Part shown: piece after piece, positions 57,859 through 64,000 of the stretch
Numbering within the stretch: position 1 is the first letter of the stretch
How the letters are laid out: every line of letters starts with the position of its first letter
DNA from: Geosporobacter ferrireducens
Lineage (GTDB): Bacteria; Bacillota; Clostridia; Peptostreptococcales; Thermotaleaceae
NCBI RefSeq assembly: GCF_001750685.1
Contig: NZ_CP017269.1
Location: forward strand, 1,777,416 to 1,841,415
Reading direction: 5' to 3'
Length of the DNA stretch: 64,000 bases
Translations under genes and position numbers: made by a program
The notes under the pieces: generated by a model
Databases searched by the model: none
Told to the model about the DNA's origin: nothing
The model's input: the letters and a program-made list of their open reading frames with translations, nothing else

Positions 57859-60630
57859 CTACAGATATATAAAATTTACATCCGGATATTTTTCCAGCAG
57901 GTCTATTTCTCTTTTCTGACAAGTAAATAAAATTACCTGATGCTGCTTTGCATAGTCATAGAGGTATTCTAATACTGCCTTTAACCGTTCCTCATCATAT
58001 TGTACAAAAGCATCGTCCAGAAATATGGGTACCACTGATTCTTTGCCAAAAATCATTTCCGCAATGCCTAATCGTAGGGCAAAATAAATCTGATCCCAGG
58101 TTCCATTGCTAAAGTAGTCTATATCCTTGATTTTATCTTCCATAGGATCGGAAACCTTGATTTGATAATCTTCAGATATTTTTATTTCACGATACTTGCC
58201 ATCAGTGATCTTTTCCAGGATTTCTCCTACAGTTTTATTAAACCGAGGTCCAAAACTTCTTTGTATTTCTTTGAATGCTTGCTCCATAACTTCCTTACCA
58301 ATATCAAGTGAACTAGCGACCTCTTCATAATAGCCAATTTGTTGGCGGACATTTTCCAACTCTTCTTCAATACTGGTAATCGTACGAACGCCCTGAATCC
58401 TGCTTTGAATACCAAATTCCAAGTCCTTTATGCGCTTTTCCATAACAATCAACTGTTGGGTGCTCTCTTTTAAAGCAATTTCCAATATTTCCTCAGTTTC
58501 TCCCGTTTGCACCTCTGACAACGCTTCAGCAGCAGCCAGTTCTGCTCCCATTTGCTCAGCATTACGTCCTTTTAATAGTGCATTATAGGTATTTTTGATA
58601 GCTTCTAATGCAGTTTTTTCTTCATTTCGCTGTGCTAACTGGTTTGAAATCTCTTCTATGATCTGTTCATAAGTTTCAGACAGACCTACTGCCTTCCCAG
58701 CTAGGATAAGCGGTTCTTCTATTCCTGCACATATGCTCTTTAATTCTTCCTGGATATGATGCATCTGCTTTAAAGTTTCGTCTAGCTTATATTCCAGACT
58801 TTCTTTATCTAGGATTAGCTTCCTGTGTTGTTTTAAACCCTGCTTAAATGCTTCATAATCTGTGCAGTTACAGTTATTAAAAACTTCTTTAATAAAGTTC
58901 TCACACTTTACCAGCTTTTCTGTTAGTTCATTGGTTGCAAGAGCCTCTAATTGTTTTTTCTTTTCTGCAACTTTTACATTGAGAATCTCAATATTTTCTC
59001 TTTTTTCAGTATATCGAAGCATTCCACTACGGAACTCTTGGAGGTTTGCAACACCAAAACGAGCATATATTTTCTGAAGTTCTTGAAGATTATCCTCTAA
59101 TTCTTTGTGCAATGCCTTTGTATCTCCAAAAACTGAAATTTCCATTTCAAGCTTTTTTACTTCACCGGTAAGCTTCTTTCTTTTAGCCAATCCTAATATA
59201 CACAAGATTAGCCCTACAGCAGAAAATCCGTAAAGAAAGCTGTTGATAAACCATCCTGCTGCAGCTCCGCCAGCAGTTAGCAATACCCCCGCTAACAACA
59301 ACACCATCATATTCTTCTTTTTGTCCTGCAACATATCCTGTTTTAGCATCAGGTGATCCCGTCGGGTGTCTCCGGCAATCTTGTCTTTTAACTCCTTTAC
59401 GCGATCCTCTCTATCGTAAATCTCTATTTCCAAATTCGGTGGTACCTCTTCAAAACGCAAAGTCCTTCCCAAGCTGATCTTTTCATTTAAAAGCTGCCCT
59501 TCCAACAATTTCTTCTCTTCTGTTAATGCTTCTATCTCTATTTTTTTTTGTTCTAGGATTTGCTTTTCCTGGAGGTGCTCAAAAAGTCTTAATTCAATAT
59601 CTTCCTCTAAACCATCATACCCATGCAGTTCTTCAATCAGGGTCTTTTGTTCCTGCAGCTGTGAATGAAGCTCCTGTTGTTGTTCTTCCAAGGTAGATAA
59701 ACTTTTCTGTAAGTCTTGCTGCAGATAAATTTTTTCCCTTACATCCGCAACCCAGTTTGCATCTATTCGGTAGTCCTCATGGGCCAAGGCTTCTTCTAAA
59801 GCTGCTATATGCTGAACCTTCTCTTGAATTTGCCTTTCATATCCACAGAGATCTTCATATTCTTCCTTTAATATGGCGAGCTTCGCTGCTTTCTTTTTGT
59901 TATCCAGGCGCGAAATCTGCTTTAGTAGAATTTCTTTTTCTTCCTGAAGACGGTTGAACTGGATCTGTTCCTCGATACATTCCGTATGCAGGCTTTTTGC
60001 ATATACCAACTCCTGTCGCAAACGATCCTGGTCTCCCTTCAGTTTATCCAGTCTTCCGGTCTTTCTTGCACTCTGCAGACTCTTTCCTGCACGCTGCAAT
60101 GCATCCATTGCTTTATGATAAGATAAGCTTTCATCTCCTGTCTGATGGAGATTGCTAATCCGTTTCATGATTTCATCTTCTTTATCCCGAGCCACTTCAC
60201 TCCCTAACTGTCGAATGAAAATTGTCTTTTCAAAGGCCTCTTCTCCTATGCCAAAGAAGGCTGTCCCTGGTTTTTCACTATCAATATGAACTGCTTCTTC
60301 TCCAGTAATAGCGTCAATGACTAATCGATCATCTTTTTTCTTTTTTTCCCAAAAGCTCCTTTTAACAATATACTCCTGTTTATGGGCATCCATCCAATAA
60401 AGTTCTCCAGAGGCAGCATCTCCGCTCCAAGGCAAGTAGCGTTTTCTATCATTTATGCGAATATCCTTTTTTCCGGAACCCATGCCATAGAACATAGCCT
60501 TTATGAAAGCCTGCAAAGTGCTTTTTCCGGCTTCATTTTCACCGTAAATGAGATTAAGGCCCTCTTGAAAATTGATTTCTTTATCCTTTAGCTTTCCAAA
60601 TCTTCCTACTTTTACTTTTTTGATGATCAT
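57859..60630 (-). CDS. yhaN: SbcC-like ATPase with membrane hairpin (YhaN type)
   Basis: A 923-residue SMC-like ATPase. Walker A is YGENEAGKSTLQ near residue 30; long coiled coils run from about 190 to 770. A hydrophobic hairpin, MMVLLLAGVLLTAGGAAAG and a second segment near residue 470, matches YhaN. The signature helix FSNGTWDQIYFALRLG and Walker B VPIFLDDAFVQYD lie near the C-terminus. It partners the phosphoesterase whose gene overlaps its start by 4 bases (ATGA). The pair probably acts as a nuclease in DNA end processing or repair; that is inferred from SbcCD. Confidence 0.9.
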   Translation of the reverse strand: MIIKKVKVGRFGKLKDKEINFQEGLNLIYGENEAGKSTLQAFIKAMFYGMGSGKKDIRINDRKRYLPWSGDAASGELYWMDAHKQEYIVKRSFWEKKKKDDRLVIDAITGEEAVHIDSEKPGTAFFGIGEEAFEKTIFIRQLGSEVARDKEDEIMKRISNLHQTGDESLSYHKAMDALQRAGKSLQSARKTGRLDKLKGDQDRLRQELVYAKSLHTECIEEQIQFNRLQEEKEILLKQISRLDNKKKAAKLAILKEEYEDLCGYERQIQEKVQHIAALEEALAHEDYRIDANWVADVREKIYLQQDLQKSLSTLEEQQQELHSQLQEQKTLIEELHGYDGLEEDIELRLFEHLQEKQILEQKKIEIEALTEEKKLLEGQLLNEKISLGRTLRFEEVPPNLEIEIYDREDRVKELKDKIAGDTRRDHLMLKQDMLQDKKKNMMVLLLAGVLLTAGGAAAGWFINSFLYGFSAVGLILCILGLAKRKKLTGEVKKLEMEISVFGDTKALHKELEDNLQELQKIYARFGVANLQEFRSGMLRYTEKRENIEILNVKVAEKKKQLEALATNELTEKLVKCENFIKEVFNNCNCTDYEAFKQGLKQHRKLILDKESLEYKLDETLKQMHHIQEELKSICAGIEEPLILAGKAVGLSETYEQIIEEISNQLAQRNEEKTALEAIKNTYNALLKGRNAEQMGAELAAAEALSEVQTGETEEILEIALKESTQQLIVMEKRIKDLEFGIQSRIQGVRTITSIEEELENVRQQIGYYEEVASSLDIGKEVMEQAFKEIQRSFGPRFNKTVGEILEKITDGKYREIKISEDYQIKVSDPMEDKIKDIDYFSNGTWDQIYFALRLGIAEMIFGKESVVPIFLDDAFVQYDEERLKAVLEYLYDYAKQHQVILFTCQKREIDLLEKYPDVNFIYL

Positions 60631-61757
60631 TCCAGGGTCACCTCTCCATCTCTTAAAGCCCTTAGGCCAGCTTTCAAAGCAAATTCTAATTTTTTCTTTT
60701 CTTCTAAACTTGCAGCTTTACTCATTTTCTCCTGCATGGTTCGAACAAAGACACCCTTCAATGAAAAGCTGTCCGATAACTCCCCATAATCCACATACGC
60801 TTCTGTATCATCCACGAGCTTAAGAAAATAGAAGCGATCTTCTAATTTTTCTGCAATAACAGCAGAGTGGAGCACAAATCCCTCTGACAATTCGCCTTGC
60901 AAGACTAGTTTATACAGATTTCTCCTACGGTCCGGGTCGTTTATTTGATCGTTTATTTTCTCTACAATCTCCTCATAGGTAGCAGCACCTTGAATGTTGA
61001 TGACTTGTTCATAATATTTTCGTTTGCAAATTTCACGAAAATTTAGGTTGCAATAATCTTTGCTGATTTCACCCAATACAATTCCCTTTGCTCCTAGTTC
61101 GTCAAAGCCTCTCCCCTCGGGATTCCCACTGTAGCTCCAATAGGTGCTGCCAGTTTTATTTATTCCTGAAAAAGAATGGCGGTGTCCCAGGGCCAAATAA
61201 TCCAGCTGGCTTTTCTCAATGCGCTCTATTGAAATCGGATTATAATCGCTGTCTTGTTCTCCGGAAACAACGTCCCCATGTAAAACCATAATATTGATGC
61301 AACAAGGATTTTCTAATTGCAGGTCTTCCAGCAGGGGCTTTTTTTCATGGTTCTTAGAAAATCCAATACCATATACATAAGTGTCTAACTCAGGAATCCG
61401 CACACCTTCTAGTTTTGATGTAAAAATATGGACGTTAGCAGGCCATTGAATCAATCGGTAGTAGGATTTGTATGTATAGGGATCATGATTGCCTGGGCTG
61501 ATAAAAATCCTAACCTGTGGAATCTCTTCCAGCTTTTTTATGATATATTCTAAGGTGGTTTTCATCACCTTTTCACTGTCAAAAAAATCTCCACTAATGA
61601 GCAGCAGATCTACCGCTTCTTCCTTTGCGATAGACACAATACGCCCAAAGGTCTCCCGCAAATCCTCTTTTCGTTTCTCTGCTTCTGCTGTGGTTAGTCC
61701 AAAAAATGGCGTATCAAAATGAAAATCCCCACAGTGAAGAACTTTTATTTTTTGCAT
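60627..61757 (-). CDS. yhaO: SbcD-like metallophosphoesterase (YhaO type)
   Basis: A 376-residue calcineurin-like phosphoesterase with the metal motifs HCGDFHFDTPFFG, LLISGDFFDSE, SPGNHDPY, MVLHGDV and ALGHRH. It is the nuclease partner of the YhaN-like ATPase. The start is ATG 61757 (GGAGGTGG upstream); the frame runs to 61799 without a ribosome site. Overlap with yhaN implies translational coupling. Confidence 0.9.
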   Translation of the reverse strand: MQKIKVLHCGDFHFDTPFFGLTTAEAEKRKEDLRETFGRIVSIAKEEAVDLLLISGDFFDSEKVMKTTLEYIIKKLEEIPQVRIFISPGNHDPYTYKSYYRLIQWPANVHIFTSKLEGVRIPELDTYVYGIGFSKNHEKKPLLEDLQLENPCCINIMVLHGDVVSGEQDSDYNPISIERIEKSQLDYLALGHRHSFSGINKTGSTYWSYSGNPEGRGFDELGAKGIVLGEISKDYCNLNFREICKRKYYEQVINIQGAATYEEIVEKINDQINDPDRRRNLYKLVLQGELSEGFVLHSAVIAEKLEDRFYFLKLVDDTEAYVDYGELSDSFSLKGVFVRTMQEKMSKAASLEEKKKLEFALKAGLRALRDGEVTLE

Positions 61758-61876
61758 CCTTCCACCTCCAATGAATCTTGTCCTAAGACGCTGTACCATA
61801 TATTATCTAAATATATCAATTTTATCATATTCAAGGGCTTGTTGACGAGGAAATTCATAATTGTAAATAAAAAGAA

Positions 61877-61899
61877 AATAGACTGTTGTCCAGTCTATT
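61877..61899 (-). terminator. Terminator overlapping the cvfB stop
   Basis: AATAGACTG and CAGTCTATT with a 5-base loop; minus-strand tail TTTTCTTTTTATTT. The stem includes the stop codon region. Confidence 0.8.
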
Positions 61900-62737
61900 C
61901 CTCTTTTTGCTGTATACCGGTTTCGGTTATAACAATCTTATTTTCTTTCAACAGCTTTCCCACGGCTCTTTTGAAAGCTGCCTTACTCATATTCAGATGG
62001 TATTTAATTTGCCCTGGTTCGCTCTTGTCATGGAGAGGTAAGAATCCACCTTTTTTAAGCAATGCTTCATAGACCTTTTCGCTGTCTCCTTCCATCTGTT
62101 TGTAGGCAGCTTTTCGAAGGGACAAGTCTAGTTTACCGTCTTCCCGGATTTCTTTGATTCTAACATTCACTTGGTCTCCATTACGCAGGTCCTCAAAGTA
62201 TTCCTTCTGGGGGATCATCCCCTTATATTTGTTTTCTACGGCTATGAAAGCGCCTATATCTTTTACAATGCTGTAGACCGTTCCGTTTACCCAATCCCCC
62301 TTTTTGAAAGGGCTATCGGTGGATAAATCCTTATCGATATCGGTAGTAGCACAAATTCTGCCGCTTTTATCAATATACAGCTTTACTAGATAGCTTCTTC
62401 CTACCTGCACCTTATGTTTTTGCTCTTGAAAAGGCAAAAATACATCCTTTTCCAGCCCCCAATCCATAAATGCACCGATCTGCGTTGTCTGCACTACTTT
62501 TAACATCGCCAACTCTCCCACCTGCGCCAGCGGTCGTTTCCTTGTGGCAATCAATCGATCCTTTGAATCTCTATAGATGAAAACCTCTAGTGTATCACCT
62601 TCTTTGATATCCTCTGTTAACTGATTGTTGGGCAGCAAGATATTATCCTTCGGATTTCCCGTTTCTGCATCTAAATAAGCCCCAATTGCAGTTATTCCTG
62701 CTACTTTCAATACATTGTATTTCCCTACTTCAATCAT
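61895..62737 (-). CDS. cvfB: CvfB-type S1-like RNA-binding protein
   Basis: A 280-residue protein of the CvfB/YitL family: three S1-like domains (about 1-210, the third with VYSIVKDIGAFIAV and KGMIPQKEYF) and a C-terminal winged helix (about 215-280, HLNMSKAAFKRAVGKLLKE). CvfB binds RNA and affects virulence regulation in staphylococci; its role here is likely general RNA metabolism. The 62738-63041 gap shows only a short GC hairpin (AAGCCGC/GCGGCTT at 62977-62994) and the next ribosome site. Confidence 0.9.
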   Translation of the reverse strand: MIEVGKYNVLKVAGITAIGAYLDAETGNPKDNILLPNNQLTEDIKEGDTLEVFIYRDSKDRLIATRKRPLAQVGELAMLKVVQTTQIGAFMDWGLEKDVFLPFQEQKHKVQVGRSYLVKLYIDKSGRICATTDIDKDLSTDSPFKKGDWVNGTVYSIVKDIGAFIAVENKYKGMIPQKEYFEDLRNGDQVNVRIKEIREDGKLDLSLRKAAYKQMEGDSEKVYEALLKKGGFLPLHDKSEPGQIKYHLNMSKAAFKRAVGKLLKENKIVITETGIQQKEE

Positions 62738-63041
62738 TTGCTCTCTTCACCTCTATAATTTCTGATATTCTTATTTTCTCCTGAAGCAAGTCCTTTCATC
62801 ACTGCTTTCTGCAATTTATTTCATTGTATCATATACACTCGCTTCATCCTATTGATTTATGATAAAGCGAATATTTCTTTTGATTTTAGAAACGCATTGC
62901 CGCAAATATCTCATAAAGATCGGATAACCCCTGCAACCCTATTTACCCTTGGGACAACTTATCGTATACTAGAATAAAGCCGCTGCTGCGGCTTATACAT
63001 TAATTGTCAAAATATCGAATAAATATTAAAGGAGAGCGGGG

Positions 63042-63656
63042 ATGAACAAAGTGATTTGTATTGATGGTGTTGTAGGCAGTGGTAAGACAACCTTGGCAGA
63101 ATTACTGGAAAAGAAATTGAATCTAAAACTTTACAATGAACTAGCCAATCAGGATACAGAAATTTTACTCGATAAATTTTATCGAGACCGTCATCGCTGG
63201 GCCTTTACTATGCAAATCCATTTTCTAAATGAACGCTTTCGCATGATTAAAGAGGTTCATAAAAATAGAGGCGGATTACTGGATCGTTCCATTTTTGGAG
63301 ATAAAATTTTTGCCAGTATGCTTCATGAGGATGGCTACATGAGCCGGGAAGAATTTTTAACCTATTCTACATTATTAGACAATATGCTGGAGCATACACA
63401 GCCGCCTCTGCTGATGATCTATTTGAAGTGTTCTGTGGATAAGGCTGTTGAGAATATACAAAAAAGGGGTCGTGCCTATGAATTGATTGTACCCCGCATC
63501 TATTGGGAACGACCAAATGAAAAGTATACCCAATGGCATAAGGAATATCAGCTATCCCCCCTCTTAGCAATCGATGTGGATCACCTTGACATTCTATTGC
63601 AGCAGGATCTTATCCTTGAAATAATAGGGGATCAGATAAAAAAACTGGAGATATAA
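63042..63656 (+). CDS. Deoxynucleoside kinase
   Basis: A 204-residue deoxynucleoside kinase of the dGK/dCK/dAK family. The P-loop is GVVGSGKTT; LLDRSIFGDKIFA contains the DRS motif and RGRAYE the LID-like arginines. It phosphorylates deoxynucleosides for salvage. ATG follows GGAGAG. The specific base cannot be assigned. A bidirectional terminator follows. Confidence 0.9.
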   Translation: MNKVICIDGVVGSGKTTLAELLEKKLNLKLYNELANQDTEILLDKFYRDRHRWAFTMQIHFLNERFRMIKEVHKNRGGLLDRSIFGDKIFASMLHEDGYMSREEFLTYSTLLDNMLEHTQPPLLMIYLKCSVDKAVENIQKRGRAYELIVPRIYWERPNEKYTQWHKEYQLSPLLAIDVDHLDILLQQDLILEIIGDQIKKLEI

Positions 63657-63683
63657 AAGAATATTTTTTTCACTTAAATATTT

Positions 63684-63708
63684 ACCCCTTTGGACTTTCC
63701 AAAGGGGT
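63684..63708. terminator. Bidirectional terminator after deoxynucleoside kinase
   Basis: ACCCCTTTGG and CCAAAGGGGT with a 5-base loop, ATTTTC on plus and AAATATT-type tail on minus. Confidence 0.8.
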
Positions 63709-63715
63709 ATTTTCA

Positions 63716-64000
63716 TTAAAAATTATCTCGTATAAACTTCCCTGTAATAGGATAGGAATAGTCTATACCATCACAAACCTTTACAATAGCAATAATTGGT
63801 AAAATCAAAGTCCCTAAGGCCAGCGCCATTAACAAAGGAATCCCAATTAATACAATACTTAGAACGGCGAATATTGCTCCCAAAATAATGGCACCAATTT
63901 GAAAAGCCAAAGCTTCTTTTGCCTGATTTTTTACGAAGGAATCCCCCGCAAGCAGCATAATAATCAGAGGGGCTAATATCGGGGCTCCAACGACCCAACC
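63716..64000 (-). CDS. DUF4870 membrane protein, 5' end cut by window edge
   Basis: The visible 94 codons start mid-gene at the window end and read GWVVGAPILAPLIIMLLAG, then FVKNQAKEALAFQIGA and two further hydrophobic helices. This matches the DUF4870 (Tic20-like) small membrane proteins, usually about 105-120 residues. The start lies beyond 64000; the ATG at 63958 is internal. Function unknown. Confidence 0.8.
   Translation of the reverse strand, partial: GWVVGAPILAPLIIMLLAGDSFVKNQAKEALAFQIGAIILGAIFAVLSIVLIGIPLLMALALGTLILPIIAIVKVCDGIDYSYPITGKFIRDNF

Noticed and set aside
1..64000. CRISPR arrays, tRNA or rRNA genes, intact transposases
   Set aside because: No regularly spaced direct repeats, no tRNA-like T-loop/acceptor patterns and no transposase motifs were recognised by eye; a dedicated scan could still find a divergent tRNA.

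Overview
The window reads as chromosomal DNA from a low-GC, spore-forming, anaerobic Gram-positive bacterium of the class Clostridia. The pointers are strong AGGAGG-type ribosome sites, many TTG/GTG starts, TTGACA/TATAAT promoters, U-tailed hairpins, a ferredoxin-like aldo/keto reductase, an Fe-hydrogenase-associated ACT protein (TM1266 type), a LysM-CAP protein and a decayed spore germination permease. An Alkaliphilus-like lineage is a guess. I saw no rRNA, tRNA, CRISPR array, prophage or intact insertion sequence.

Layout. 1-2400: two KDPG-type aldolases around a KDG kinase, under one promoter with an inverted repeat. 2.6-5.0 kb: a luxE-luxC-like fatty acid reductase pair without luciferase genes. 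5.1-10.3 kb: two EAL-CBS proteins (one with an added GGDEF domain) and a chemoreceptor, with a promoter/terminator-bounded small RNA candidate between them. 10.6-11.8 kb: a three-gene operon (GIY-YIG, DUF2087, conserved unknown) behind a repeated operator-like sequence. 12-16 kb: asparaginase, RpiR-type regulator and an oligopeptide-binding lipoprotein. 16-20 kb: a TetR regulator with a textbook operator and a PEP-synthase/rifampicin-phosphotransferase-like enzyme. 20-23 kb: quinone reductase, pentapeptide repeat protein and an unrecognised 240-residue protein.

22.9-33.0 kb, minus strand, is the most coherent accessory system: FadR-type regulator, AtuA-like (DUF1446) protein, DUF4387, two CUT1 permeases, a lipoprotein binding protein, two ADP-ribosylglycohydrolase-family enzymes (one with a large C-terminal extension) and a ribokinase-like kinase. 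It looks like an uptake and breakdown route for a ribosylated or otherwise glycosylated compound. The regulator's predicted operator overlaps the operon's predicted transcription start.

33.4-37.4 kb holds a TolQ/MotA-like and OmpA/MotB-like stator pair resembling ZorA/ZorB but without Zorya effectors, then a dense cluster of RNA hairpins, a membrane glycosyltransferase and a 3' gene remnant. 37.5-52.7 kb is mostly housekeeping: orphan histidine kinase, CoA-transferase with a GntR regulator, GH3, nitrilase-family amidase, LysM-CAP, cold-shock protein, DegV, alkyladenine glycosylase, ZIP transporter, M1 peptidase, YkuS, HelD and a TM1266-type protein. 52.8-64 kb: CoA-type Nudix hydrolase, aldo/keto reductase, three-module methionine synthase, HAD nucleotidase, YhaO/YhaN nuclease pair, CvfB, deoxynucleoside kinase and a DUF4870 gene cut by the window end.

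Several features have no long reading frame: two small transcription units at about 8.42-8.58 kb and 52.31-52.40 kb, a minus-strand unit divergent from tetR, a four-hairpin element at 35.48-35.61 kb, and three long inverted-repeat elements. Functions are inferred from recalled family features; no database search was run.
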